DNA of 64,000 bases from Carettochelys insculpta (taxonomy: Eukaryota > Chordata > Testudines > Carettochelyidae): NCBI RefSeq assembly GCF_033958435.1, contig NC_134138.1:186407298-186471297 (forward strand), read 5' to 3'. A program made the position numbers and the translations under genes. This document shows positions 10,901 to 25,379 of this stretch, in pieces (the first letter of the stretch is position 1; the number at the start of each line of letters is the position of its first letter). The notes under the pieces are model-generated. The model saw only the letters and a program-made list of their open reading frames with translations, was not told the DNA's origin and did not search any database.

Positions 10901-13900
10901 GGTTCCCTGGGGCTCAGTGCCGCTGCCTGCGGTGCCGCCGGTACCGGCGCTTGTTTAGCCACCGCCCTGCCTGCAGTGCGGGGTGGCTGGCTGATTATCG
11001 GAGGCTGAGCCGCTTCCACGTGGCTCTCCGTGCCGCCGCCGATCAGCTGTTGCTGCGGCTGGGGGCTGCTCGCACCTCCCGTCCCGCTCGCTGTTGCTGC
11101 CGGCAGGGATTGGGCTGGGGAGGCTTTCCTCTGTTTTTGCGCTGATGGGGTGAGGGAGGCAGCTTTCCTTTTATGGGCCCCGGAGGGTCCCTCCTGCTGC
11201 GGCCGCTCCGGCACGTCTGGCTGGAGGGCCTTATCAAAAAGCAGCATTTTAAGCCGCATCTCCCTGTCTCTCCTTGCTCTGGCTGTTAATTTAGCACAGA
11301 AGGAGCATTTCTGTGCAACATGGGACTCCCCAAGGCACCTTATGCATAGACTGTGCCCATCGGACGCTGGCATCGCCTCTCGGCAGGACTCACATTTTTT
11401 AAATCCTGAAGAGGACATTGTTGGTGAGTCTTTCAGTTGTTAAACGGGTACTTAGCACCTTCTCTGTGCTGTTTTCCCCTTCCGATGGCCTGCCGCAGCA
11501 GGAGGGCTGATGGCCCTATGCTCCTGGCCTCTGGCGCTTGTTACTGGGACTGGATTGAAGCTGTCCCACTTGTAGTTTGTTCGTTGCTTTTGTTTTTTTT
11601 GTTTTTTTTGCAAAAATAACAACCGGCTAACTTGCAGTAGCCTAAGTACTTGAAAAAACTTTAAAGAAAAACAGTTAAAGTCATTGAATACGCTACTTGG
11701 CCTTAGCCTAGTTCGGATTCCGTCTGCAGCCAACGGCGGTTAAGAGGAACTGGCGGGGACCGGATCGCGCACATGGCCAGGAGCGCGCAAGGGAGCGGCG
11801 CGCGCCGGCGCATGCGCGGTCCGGCAGAATCTGCTTGGAAGATCCAATCTGCGGCGCCGGGCAAGCCCAACACCTATTGTGGAGCACCCACGGGGACACT
11901 CGAAGAAGAAGCAGCGTTTCTCCTATTTCACCTATCTGTAAATTTTAATCATCTCTTGGAAAAATGGTTTGTATGTGTACTGTGAAATGTCAACTTACTC
12001 ATTAGTTATGAAGGTAGCTTTGAAAGTATGGAACAAAAGTGATAGTTGACCAAATCTACTGGATACCTGCAACAGTAGTAAGCAGTCCTGGGGTAAGTTA
12101 GTCCTTGTTAGACACTAACAAGTTTAAGGTGCCACAGGACTGCATATTATCTGGAAAGCTACAGACTAACATGACTATCACCCTGAGACTGAAACAGTAG
12201 CTTTGAGATATAACCTTCACCACTCATTTTACTGCACAGCATGGTGCCATAGCCACAGGATTTGGTATCTTCCCCTAAAATATAACCTGTATGCACCTGC
12301 TTATTGGCACTCTAGTTTTTTTTTTCCAACAAGCCATTACTCTTAAGGGAGTTCTGCAAAACTGCACGTGAGCATATTTCACGTGCTGTGCATACACTTC
12401 AAATTTGTTTTGCAGAAAATACCTTCTCCTGAAAAATTGCTGCAATTCTGCCTTTTGACCACAAGAAGGCACTGTGGTGATAGATCACAGAAGCTGCTCT
12501 TTGCTAGCCCCAACTATGATAAGGAAGCAAAGAGCCTGCAGAGCCTTCTTCACAGTGCTTGTCAGGCCAGGGCAAAGATAGGAAATATAGGGAGACAACA
12601 TGGGGCTGCTGGAGGGTGTAGGTGTCACACAAGGGCTTATAGAGAGGCGAGACTAGAGCAGCAGCTGAGTGTGAGTAGATGCACAGGACCTCAGGTGGGA
12701 GAGCCGTGCAGGGCAACATGGGCAGGGGTTTAGAGCTACAGGAAAGAGAGAATGGCTGAAATCAGGGCAGAGAGAGACTCATGGGGTAAGGAATGCAGGG
12801 ACACAGGGTGATGAGCTGAGAGGAGGGGACTAACTAAGCGAGTGCAAGGACACATGGACGGGGTAGATGCCCCTGGCTGAATGGAGGAAGCTAAGGGGTC
12901 AGGCAGTATCTGCATGGAGAATATTTCCTAACTATGCCTTCCTGCCCACCCCAAACCCAGCCTGTTCCATACTTTCTCTCCCCAACCATGCCTCAAAACT
13001 CTTCAAGTTCATACCCAGGCTCCTTCCCCTCAGTTTACTTCCACTACTAATTACTTCCTTCTCCCTCAGCTCTTCCACTACCCCGATGCCCTCAAGCCTT
13101 TGCACTCCTTCTGAGCAGTGTATGAAATACAGCTCTATATTGTGGTTTAAATTACGCAAAGTTTTGTATTTGTATATCAGTAATGAACCTGTTGGTCACA
13201 GAATGTTTCCTAAATGTGTTTCATTGTCTGTATCGCTACAGAAATACTTCAATAAGTATTTTGAAATAAATTTCCAAAATAATTGAAACTGGTGGGACAT
13301 AGTGTGTTGACAAAATATGCAGAATTGTGTGTGTAGATTTTTAAAAATTTTGCCACAATTTTTCCAGGAGGAACACATGGAATTGGACTGATGAGCCAAG
13401 AGGGCTCAAATCAGTGAGAGATAATTGGGCCATTAGCTTCAGAATAATTCCAATGGTCTATAACTTTTAAGACATACGTTTAAGCACCACAAACTCCACC
13501 ACATTCAAGAGTTGCAAGACTACAGCCACAGCTGTAACATGGTTCAATCAATTCCATAGGCAGTAAATCATGCTACTAAGACTTGAGCTGTACTATATTA
13601 AAAGAGTAACAAAGCAGCATGTAGCACTTTAAAGACTAACAAAATAATTTAGCCAGTGATGAGCTTTTGTGGGACAGACCCACTTCTTCAGATCAATCTC
13701 ATTTCCAATACAGACTGGTCTTCTGTACTTATAAGTGTCAAAAAATAAAGCAATAAAAACTGAAAAATCAAATAGGATTGAAGAAAGCGGGTGAGAGGTT
13801 GGTGTGGGGGGGAGGGTGTTAATAGCCCAGTCTGAGATAATTATGAGCATCAAAAGGAAGGGAAGCAGTCCTTGTAATGCATGGAGGTAGTTGAGGTCTC

Positions 13901-16900
13901 TGTTCATACCATGTATTATTGTATCAAACTTGAATATGTACTCTAACTCAGAAATCTGTCACTCTAACCTGTTAAATTCTGTATGTTCCAGTACACAAAT
14001 TCTCAGGTCTTTAACAGAATGGCCCCACTCCACTGAAGTGTTCACTGACTGGCTTTTTAAATCATGTTGCTTAAAAATAAGTTTTATTAATGGGGGTTGT
14101 CAGGCTGAGGATGCTGTTCTTCCTGACAGAACCCATACTATTTAAATGAAACTTGCTTATATGAGTTACACCACCTTTTCTACATTGAACAAGACAGTAT
14201 CTCAAGCAGAGATAGCTTTAAACCTTGAAAATTAAAGAGAAAATGAGCACCTTCTGTGCCACCACTATGGCAACTGCCACCAACTTCAGGAACTGACTCT
14301 GACTTTTTGTCCTGGGTCAAACAAACTGGGAGAAGCCTTATCTTGTACACCCGAACCCCAAAAGCTTTAAGAGCTCAGGTTTCTAGGGACTAACTCTACA
14401 TTGGGGGCGGGGGAGGGGGCAGGAGGCAGGATTAAGCAAAGACAGATACTGTGAAATATTCCAAATCAAGAACCCTCCCCCACTAAGCTATCATATTCAG
14501 TCAGGTGGATTATAAATTACATTACCTTTCGCTTTTCATCATCTGGGTATGTCCAGTAAGAGATGCAGTTTCCAGAAAGTACACACCAGCGCCGATGCCA
14601 AGCCCCAAACCCACTAACATCTTCAAACATTGTCTGAAAAGAAAAAAGTGACCTCTGTGCATTGACATTTTACACACCTAGTTTATTCCAGTTTAAACTA
14701 TGTTGGTTAAATCACACTGGCATGATATCATCACCTTTATATCAGCAACTGGGCAGGATATTTTTGGGGATGTGGGAAGGGAACAAGGAGTATACGACTA
14801 AGGGCTTGTCTGCACTACAAGTACACAAGTAGGGTGTTGGGAGTTTACTAACGAAGTGCTGCACTGCATATGCAGCACTTCATTAAGCAAATCCCCCCGC
14901 AGCAACTTGAAAGTTTTAAACTTTGAAGTACTGGCTGGCATCTAGCAGTAGCTCACCCACCAGTACTTCGAAGTTGCCCCAGCACTTTGAAGTAACAGCA
15001 AGTGAGCTGCGGCTAGGTGCGAGCCAGTACTTTGAAGTTGCCGGGTGGGGGGGGGGGGGGGGGAGTGGAATTTGTTTAATGAAGCGCTGCGTGTGCACCA
15101 CAGTACTTCGTTAGTAAACTCCCAACACCTTACTTACCATCCTTCCTTCGAAGGAGGGTGGTAATGTAAACACAGCCAATGTTAATGTATAGTCAAGGCT
15201 GTAATAAATCAATCAGAAGCTAGGTCTTGTCTTTTGACACAGTAGGATAGATCTTCAAGTGCTTAGCAACCAGTAGCTCCCCTTGTTAATCTGAGCCAGA
15301 TTTTCAAGACTGCAGCACCTAGCATGATGAGCTTTTGAAATTTGGCAGTATCAAGGCATCCTTGTGCCTTTAGAAATTAGAGGCCAGGACTTGACACCAC
15401 CAGCCTTTAGGATTCACTATACTATCTTCATGACATCCCCCCAGTCGCTCCCCTCAACATTAAAACACTTTTGTCTTCCCACAATATGTAATTCTTATCT
15501 AGTGCTTTTCACAAGATCCATTTCACTGCTAAGACCTGTCATTTGTAAGGACCACAATGTGACACCATGTTGCCTTCCACAGACCTCACACCCATTAATA
15601 TACTAAGCTGGTGTGCGAAAAGGCTTTTGATAAGCAAAACGGAACTTTTTTAAAAAACACATCTGCAATCTAGAAGTTTCTTAGGTTTAGAGTGCTGCTA
15701 TCCCCAATACTTCCAAAAACAAGAGAAGATGGTTTATAAATATATATTTTTTAAACTAACATTTTGGCTGTGTCTACACGGGCACAAATCTTCGAAATAG
15801 CCATATTTTGAAGATTACTAACGAGGCGCTAAATTGAATATTCAGCACCTCATTAGCATTAGGACGCTTCTGGCCACAGCTACACAGGGGTCCTTTTTGA
15901 AAGGACCCGCACCTTTCGAAATTCCCTTATTCCAATCAGTGAGCAGGATAAGGGGATTTCAAAAGGTGCAGGGTCCTTTAGAAAAAGGACCCCCGTGTAG
16001 CCGCGCCAAGCCACACACTTTCAAAAGAGGTGCTTTTGAAGAGCTGCAGCTGGAAGCGTCCTAATGATAATGAGGCGCTGAATATTCAATTCAGCGCCTT
16101 ATTAGTAATCTTCGAAATGGCCATTAGCCTGGCTAGTTCTAAGATTTGTGCCCGTGTAGACACACCCTTTGTTACCTAGAACTGAATTGCAAGTGTCTCA
16201 AGTGTTAGCTAGAATAGTGGCTTTCAACCTGTGGTCCATGGACCTTGGGGGAAAGAGATGGGCACTGCAGATTATATCTGAAGTTAAAGGGGTCCACAAG
16301 TCCACTCAAAATTATTGAAAGGATCCACAAATAAAAAATGTTGAAAACTACCAACCTAAGACACGGAACAGGTTCAGCAAAGTGCAACTGTAAGAGTCCA
16401 ATAAGGGAGACACTTAAAACTAAATCAGTTACATAAAAATCAGACGCTAAATGAAGATATTAATAGGTAGGGTTTAATAATGTTGTGGTAAGATGAGTGG
16501 GGGAGTCAAGTAAGTGTTAATAAAAGGTTAGAGGAGGAATTGAAAATAATACAAAGCTACTCAAGATAGGTAATCCCAAAGGTGACTGCAAATTGCTACA
16601 AAGATCTCACAAAACTGGGTGACTGGACACCAAAATAGTAAATGAAATTCAATGCTGATAAATGCAAAGTAATGCACATGAGAAAAATCACAACTCTACG
16701 TACAAAATGTTGTTACGTTAGTGTTATCAGAGACCTTGGGAGTCATTATGGTTAATTCTCCAAAAACATCCACTCAACATGCAGCGACAATCAGAAGAAC
16801 CAACAGTGGTGGGAATTATTAGGAAAGGGAAAGATAATGAGACAGAAAATATGTTGTCATGTTATACCCACATCTTGAAACTGTACTCTAACCTGGTTGT

Positions 16901-19900
16901 CCCACCTCAAAAAAAATATATCAGAATTAGAAAAGGAAAAATAGGGCAGCAAAAATGAGTATGGGTAGGGAATAACTTCCATATTACAAGTGATTAATAA
17001 AACTGGGACTTTCAGCTTAGTCATTTCTAGTCAAAGTGGGGGACCGTAGAGGTCTATCAAATCATGACTAGTGTGGGGACAATAAATAAGGAAGTGCTAT
17101 TTACTCCTTCTCAAAACACAAGAACTATAAGTGTCCATATGACATGGATAGGCAGTTGAGTTTAGAAACAAAAAAAGAAGCACTTCTTCACACAACACAG
17201 TCAACCTGTGAAACCCCTGGCCAGAGGATATTGTGAAGACAGACTACAACAGGATTTTTAAAAGAACTAGTTAAATTCATGGAGGCTAGATCCGTCAGTG
17301 GCAATTAGCCAGGATGAGCAGGAATGATGTGCCTAGCTTCAGTCTGCCAGAAGCTAAGAGTGGTTCATGATTACCTGTTCTACTCATTTCATCTGAAGCA
17401 CTTGGCCACTGTTGGAAGACAGAATACTGGGCTAGACAGACCCCCGCCCCCTCCCCCCCAGCCATGTTTCTTTAATTTATGCAGACCATTTACTTCTCTT
17501 GGCAAGATTGACAGGTTTTCCTGTGTCACATTACACACTTTTTCCTAGGCAATTCATACGGCAACACATTTCAATAGTACTGAAAGCCAGTGTAAAACAG
17601 CTCAATTCTAGAAGGCTTTTAAGACCATAGTGAAAACTCCCAAATGGTTTATGCTTAATAGAGTACAGCAGTCTACTTAAAATTGCCATTTTCATGCATT
17701 TAAATGTTGACTCAAAAGAGGCCGTTAAGGAACGTGGAGGCTTAAGTAACTAAGCATGCAGTAATATGCAGACCAAGATAAAGGGGATTTCAAGAGAGTG
17801 TGTGTAAGCTCCCAATTTTATCTATATTAATAGGAAGACAGATATCGGACTAGGAATTCAAATTATAGCAGACATTTGTTTTTACAAAGGCATTTTTGCA
17901 GCACATTTAGTGCCATCTGCTGGATACACATGTAATAATACCTTTCACAAAGCTGGAATGGCAGCTACATTTCAACAACAAAGGCCAGATAATTAAAGAT
18001 TTGGCTTTGCAGATGTTGATTTTAGATGATTTTGTTTCTGATGAGTAAGTCATGCTCGTCATGCTATAAATCAAAAGCCAGACGCACAACAATGTGCATA
18101 CTTACACACAGTTTTGCTTGTTTACAAAACAGTATCTTTGATTACATATGATCTGCTTTTAACAGGTCAGAAAGAGTCCAAGTTATCAGGAAAAAAAAAA
18201 AACCTCTGGTAACAGTTGTAGAATTTCACCCAATGTCACTGCCATTGACTAGCCAGATTAGTGCCTTTAAAGGGAGGTGGGATGGAAGGACACAAATGAC
18301 AAATAAAATGTTTGGCTACAACCACACAAAATAGAAAATTGGACTTTTTTTTTTTTAAAAGATTAGTCTACTAAAAGGCAATATTGATTGATGCAATTTC
18401 AGTCTAAGACAGCTCTGCTTTTCACCTAGGCAAAAGCACATCTTAAATCAGTCTTACAAATCTTATTTTAAGTCAGAAGATATGGGTAGAATGGAATTGT
18501 TTCAACCTGAGTATTTATCAAACCTGGTTTGGTTAATGCCAAGAAAATAAAAGATGCTTAATTAAGTCAGAATGACTTGCAAACAGTGAGCAAATTACTT
18601 ACCAAAAATCCCCTTTCTTCCACGAAGGAGTCTACTTGACATTTTAGTTTTAGATATATATGGCCTTCCAAAGACGACAAAAAGGGAACCTGGGGGAGGG
18701 GAAAAAAAAAAAGGCTATTTAATTTTGATGCATGTCAACAGCTTTGTTTCCAGTATAAATCAGCAACACCAAAAGGCACATCTACATTACAGGGAAGATT
18801 GACACTGATGCAGTCAACCTCCCAAAGGTTAATTTAGTGCACGTAATGGGGAAGCAATCAAATTTACAGGGCACCCCCCAACCTTGACCACAGTACTCCT
18901 GCCCCCACATTGGGAGTAACAGAAGTCAATGGAAGGGTAGGTTCCCATGGACCTCTTAGTGGAGACGATGCAGAAGCCCAAATTAAGGTATAGCAACTTT
19001 AGCTACGCAATTAATGTAGCTGGAATTGTATACTTTAAGTCGACACCCACCAGCTTCCCTTACTCCTAACAAGGGGCAGAAGTACAGCTGCTGATACAGG
19101 AACTTTTAAGTTCGATTTACTGCAACCCTATCTGGTGCACTACACTGAACTCCAGAAGATCAAACGCAGCAGGGTCAATCCCTGTAGTGAAGACGTAACC
19201 TCAGATGCCATCTGTGCTCTTCTGAGAGCAAGGGTGGAGTTAAATCCATTTGTAAGCAGAAGAAAGCAGAAAACATGGCCACAAGACAATATATCCCAAA
19301 CATAAAACCTTGGTTAGAGTATTCCATACAGCTAAGCCATACGTTTTTACCACTTGTTTTTAGCACGCTTACACAATCACTACTAAGATAGACTAGGCCA
19401 TAAGTAGGTGAAGAATCATTTACATCTAAATTCTGTCATCTCATATCATTACTGGGTTTCTTTGTCATCTAGAAGCTGTTTCAGTAGAGAAGATCTTGCA
19501 ATAAAGCTGAGAGGTTCACAGCATCTCATCAGGATTAGAATGGATTTAGTAACTCAGAATCTAAATGCATTATTTTGAAGCATAATATAGTGTGTTCACT
19601 AGTGTTTGTTCTCCACATTACTGATGAGAACCAGCACAGCCATGCATTACATCAAATAGGGGTAGAAAACCCCTGGGCTGTGGACTGAAACCAGACCCTG
19701 GCTTGCCTGGATCTAGACCCAAAGACTCAGGTCTTCCCTCCCCAGCATTTGGCCCATGGTGGGGTAGGGAGCCCCAAGCCTCGTAGGCCAGATCAGGCAA
19801 GCCAGGGCCAGATCTGGTCCATGTGCTCTGCCGGGGAGGAGAGCAGGAAGCAGCTTCACTGCTGCTCACCACCATTCCCCCAGCCAGGGAAAGGGGAGGG

Positions 19901-22900
19901 GGAGTAGCCACAGCCGTGCTGCCTGGAGGCTTTATCCTGCCACTTTCATTGGCCATAACTCCGACCAGAGCAGCAGAGGGCGGTGCCTGGGAGCAGAGGG
20001 TGCAGAGCCACGTGCATCTGAGAATACTATACACGTAAGCTGCACCCCCATCCCCTGCACGCTCTCCCACTCAGACCCCATTCTACCCCCTCCTGCACCC
20101 TGCCTCACACCCAGACCCCCCTCAAGCCCACTCCTCTACAGACTGCCCACCCCCAAGCCCACTCCTGTGTCCTCCAGCACAGAACCCACACCTCAAGCCC
20201 ACTTCTTGGTAACCCCCTCCCACACTGCACTCCTCATTTTTGGGCCCACCTCAGAACCTAGAGGGGCCCACAAAACATACTAGGCCTGGGACTGGTGTGT
20301 GAGTGGAATGTCTGTTTTTCAACCAGGGACCACATCAGTGAGCGTGGTGATTTTTTTTTTTTTTTTGGCTTCTCACTTGTGTGGCCCACTACTGATTTGT
20401 CTATGGGACAGTGGCCCTGACCCAGAGCCAAAAAGGTTCCCCGCTCCTGACCAAGGCTGTGTCTACACTAGCCAAAAACTTCAAAATGGCCATGTTGAAG
20501 TTTACTAATGAAGCACTGAAATACATATTCAGCGCCTCATTAGAATGCGGGTGACCACGGTACTTCGAAATTGATGCGGCTCGTCCAGACAGGGCTCCTC
20601 TTCGAAAGGACCCTGGCTACTTCGAAGTCTCCTTATTCCTATATCCGAATAAGGAGACTTCGAAGTAGCCAGGGTCCTTTCGAAGAGGAGCCCCGTCTGG
20701 ACGAGCCGCATCAATTTCGAAGTGCCGTGGTCGCCTGCATTCTAATGAGGCGCTGAATATGTATTTCAGTGCTTCATTAGTAAACTTCAACATGGCCATT
20801 TGCATGGCCATTTCGAAGGTTTTGGCTAGTATAGACGTAGCCCAAAAGATCAAAAAAGCCCAGGATTCCAGCAAATGCACTGGCGCTTCAATATCGGTGT
20901 GCTCCCTACAATAAATTGTCTTAACCATAATTCTATCATCCAGCATAGTGAAAGTAAATACAAATAAATACAGAATAAGTTTACAGCATACAATGCTACT
21001 GCTCTTGGTAAATAAAGTAGTCTGCATATACTTGTTTAATAGCTAATCTTGTTTCTCCTTTAGTGTTATGCATTACTACGTATACCTATTATCCAGAATA
21101 ATGGTATATCCAGTAACTTACCAGTCCCAGGGGTGCTGAATATGGAAGAGTTTACTCTTCCATACAAGAAGAGTCCCCTTATCCCACAGATGACTTGGAT
21201 GTGTATATTAAATGAAGCAACACCCAACAGGACCAATGCTATTCAACACATTTGATAGAAGTTTTGCCAATGCCTTCTATAGGAACAAGATCAGGACCCC
21301 CATATTCGCTACTTAAGGGTGCATACAATATCGAGGTGAAAAATAGGATGACATTTTAAAAGATGCTTTTATCCATAGCCAGTGTTAGGACTCTGAATTG
21401 AAAAGCTTTTAGGTTGTCAGTAGATTTAGCCCAGATACAGAAGTATACCTGCAGAGGCAAGCGATCTGACCATTTTTAAGAGTACAAGTTGAACCTCTCT
21501 TGTCCAGCATCCTGGGGACCTGAGTGGTGCCAAACGAGAGAATGCACCAGACCACAGGAGGTCAATATCATCTAGCAGCATTACCAACATTTCTGTTGAT
21601 TACTGGACTCTTAGAAGACATTTAGAGATAAATTACAGCTAAGTAACAGCACAGAACTCAGAGCCAGAACTGGTGGCTAGAAACAAACTTTATGGGACCA
21701 CAGGAAACTTGGCCACAACCCAGGACAAATGGTCATCTAGCTAACTAAATTCATGCTGGATTACGAATGTTGCTGGTTGACAGAGTTCCAAATTAGAGAG
21801 GTTCAACATATACTAGGATTGTCTCAGATAAAGTATGTAGTTTTATTCCTGCACTAGGAACTTTTGCCAGCCAAGGCTTCTCTGTTCCTTAAAGTACCTT
21901 GAGCACCCACAGAAAGCTTCAGGAATCAGATTTGCTTTCTTTTAAAACCTGATTATATTTTGGAAAGAATAAGCACAAATGCTGGATATTTTGTTTACAA
22001 CAGAAGTCCCTTGCTCCACAGTTTACTATGTGTCAAGAGACAGTTATATTCAAACTACAATAAAATTCACTAAACCTTATTGTAAGCAACTTACTAAGAA
22101 TCCCAATGACAAGGTTTCCAGTGAGAATCATAGCTATAATCTTATTTAAGTGATAAGAAAGGTATCAAATATTAATGGAAGACTCTTGATCATGCAACTA
22201 ATAATCTGTCACTTGATAATTCTCAGTAGCTATGAAACACTGGGGACCACCACCAGCTGTATTATTTATAAGGGGAGTTCCTCAAGACTTCCTCTTGCGT
22301 GAGAGAATTATGCTTTTTTTGGCAAAGTCTCCCTCAGTTTTCAAGTTTCATTGATTGAGAGAGAGATTTGCTGGACAACTGCATGAAAGCTGCTTCTACA
22401 CATGCCCCTTCTTCCAGAAGGGGGATAATGAGCAGCCCAGAAGATGCTAGAGGCGCTGATGTAAATTTCCCATGCCTCATTAGCATATGGCCATGCAAAA
22501 CCCTCCTTCTGGAAGATATCAGCGGGCTGCACATCTACATGTCTATTTTGGAGTCTGAAGAGCTCCAAATCACATGGCCATAAGCTAATGAGGCATGGGA
22601 AATTTACACCCATGCCTCATTAGCATCTTCCAGGCTACTTAATACCATGCTCTTTCCAGGAGAAGGGGCATGTGTAGAAGCAGCTAAAGAGAAAACTCTA
22701 GTCCATGACTTTTGATTAACTAGTCCATGACCTTCAGGAATTCCATTATCAGTGATGGAATTGGAGCTGTTCTATAATCTATGGATCCTGTATGTCAACA
22801 TGGGTATTGGCATGCTGACTGTAGGAATACAGTATTCTTTTTTCTTAGCATCTCATTAAACTAAACCAAAAAAAAAAATAGAAAGATTGGCTCACAATAA

Positions 22901-25336
22901 GCCACTTCTCCACAAACACTTGAGGGTTCAGACAATGCTAGGACAGGAAGAGGTCGCCTTGCTTATACACCTTCGAAGCGAGGAAGAGCTGTTCAGGAGA
23001 ATAAGACTAAGGACTGTAAACACCTGCTGAGGTGTCTGAAGTTAGGCCTGCTTGCAAGTTTTTAGGAAAGATGTATGTGGAGATTGTTTAGGAAGGATGC
23101 ATGTTGCAAGATACAGGATTAAAAGTAAGTATTTTGAGGAAAAGGCTTTAAAATAAAATATAGCTTTCAAAAAAGCAAGATGGCTCACTGTATGAAGCAT
23201 CCCACAAATTCTATGTTAAATATTTTGTGATGCCTTCTATGTCACAAATACGTCAGTTGGTACTAGCACTTTGAGGGAACTGAGTGGAAAAGTAAAAGTA
23301 AGATCACTTGGCAGCACTAGTCTCTAGAAAAAGTTTTGTTTTTTTTTATATTTGGAAACTGCAATTAAAAGCATTGCTGGCTTTTAAACAAATTTGAATT
23401 CTGACTGCATGTGGGGCATTGCACAAGTATAAACTGTCACTACAGAGTTGTTGTTTTTTTTTTTAATGACTCAGTTGAAATATAAACTTTTCAATTGGCT
23501 AAATTTATAAGAGAATCTTTGTACAAGTCCTAGAAATATTTCAATTTCTAATTACATCAGAAGCTTAAGAGCAACTGACATGAGTAGCAAAAACTAGGAA
23601 AATAGCATCTCAAGTGTTAATCACAAGCAAGTAAACATAGCAACCTTGTCCTGGAACATAAAGCCCAGTAGTTCTCTTTCCTTCCCTTCATAATTAATCT
23701 GGGGAAAAAAAAAGAAATATGCTGAACATGAAACAAAGTGTTTTTTGTTTTAAAACAGCACAAAACTACATCTGAGTATGTTTCATTCCTAGCTGCTTTC
23801 AGTCTCGCATTGTAGAAACAGAAGCATTTGAACACAAACCTGGTGGTCATGTAAGCCCCCATATGGGAAAGTAAAAAGTTAAATTAAAAAGCAGTTAGGT
23901 GCAGTTGAGGAGCAGGACATAGCTCAAGCTTTAACAAAAAAAACAAACAAACACAGGCCTGCAAACAACGTTAGATCTTCACTCTGCCTGTAGAATGATG
24001 TGCATTTATGGTACCGAGAAACTGAATAATATGATAGTTCAAGAAGGATTTCCAGGAAAAATCTGTATTTCCCAGGTTGGCCCATGCACTTAAACACTAT
24101 CAGACAATCATCACGGCTTCTAAAAAATTTAATTTTCCCAACCAAAAAAAGGATAGTACTCAAACATGAAGCACTGAGCTCTGAAAGGTAAAACACCCAG
24201 TATCTCCAGGAACTGAAAGGTTCCAACAACAAATCAAGTGCTTAATAATCCAAGAACAATTCCCACAAAGGGCCCAAGTCCAAAAGGAAAAAATCCCAAT
24301 AAAAAGGGCTAATGGACGCAGCAAAGGGGATCAGAGTTGGAATCTAGAGCGGCTGGCCAATTTCAAGAGCAGTTTCTCCTTTCTTGGTGTTCACACCTCC
24401 ACATTAGCTACTGATAATGGGTTACATCCTCCCTGACTTAACTGACCCTGTGAGTTCTAGCCTTCCTTTTAACTTGGACTCACTCCTTTTCATATTTAGA
24501 CCCTCCTCTGGAATCCCCACTCATGCATCTGACAAAGTGGGTCTTTGCACTTGAAAGCTTATGCTCCAGAATGTGTGTCAGTCTTTGAGGAGCCACAGGA
24601 CCTTCTTGTTTTTGCAGATACAGACTAACACGGCTACCCCTCCAATACTTGTCATCTAGAGCTTGTTTGCAAATCTCTAACCATGGTCTATAAAGACAGC
24701 TTACTACAGAAGTAAAATACACTAAGTGCAATCATTCTCAACTTGACTTTAGTATGACACTTCAAAGTTTATTAGAGTACATAAAATAATGAGTTACCTT
24801 TTTGGTATCTGTGCAAGTTAACAAATTATAGTTCTTGGCATATAGTAATAAAATTATTTAACTGTGAAGGATCCTTTCCTTTGTTAGGCAGTTAGTGTTT
24901 ACAAGTTCTAGAGTTACATACTTATGTGCAATGTAATTGTGACAAAGCCATATTTATACATGAGCACTAATAACAGATCTCCATTTGTCAAAATAAACAA
25001 ATAAAGAAGATCATGAAGAACATGGATGCTAACCAAAGTTACGAATTTGGCGGGGGAGGCACAGCAAGGGAAGGAAGTTTGTTGTTTAAGTCATCTCCAA
25101 ATGAAATTCAGTACAGAGGAATTCAGATAAGTTACTAATTATTGTCAGAAGACACATTAAGTGGCTTCTTTGTCAGGTTATAGCATATTTTACAAATCTA
25201 TCAACAGCCAATTCTAAAGAGATCTGTATGAATAAGATTACTTCTGATAAATTTAACCGTTCTGGAATGGATACCAATGCATTCCTAGCCATATGTCACT
25301 ATCATACATTTAGCTACAGTAAGTGGTTCTCAGTGC

Positions 25337-25379
<43 letters not shown>

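Larger units (their letters stand above)
6004..11912 (-). mobile_element. DIRS-type tyrosine-recombinase retrotransposon, apparently full length
   Basis: About 5.9 kb in ANLN intron 22, same strand as the gene. It has split inverted terminal repeats (11735-11912 and about 6037-6212), three long open frames in the order gag, RT/RNase H, tyrosine recombinase, and an internal complementary region at its 3' end (about 6255-6370). No target-site duplication is visible, as expected for DIRS, which integrate by a recombinase rather than a DDE integrase. GC content is clearly above the flanking intron. I saw no stop codon or frameshift in the conserved domains, so the copy looks young. Confidence 0.92.
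11913..14525. other. ANLN intron 22, segment between the DIRS element and exon 22
   Basis: Ordinary AT-rich intron with two short dispersed repeat copies (12115-12190, 13598-13705). No exon or RNA seen. Confidence 0.6.

Noticed and set aside
20529..20756. Two near-identical 61-residue peptides on opposite strands
   Set aside because: A consequence of the palindrome at 20455-20842, not duplicated genes.
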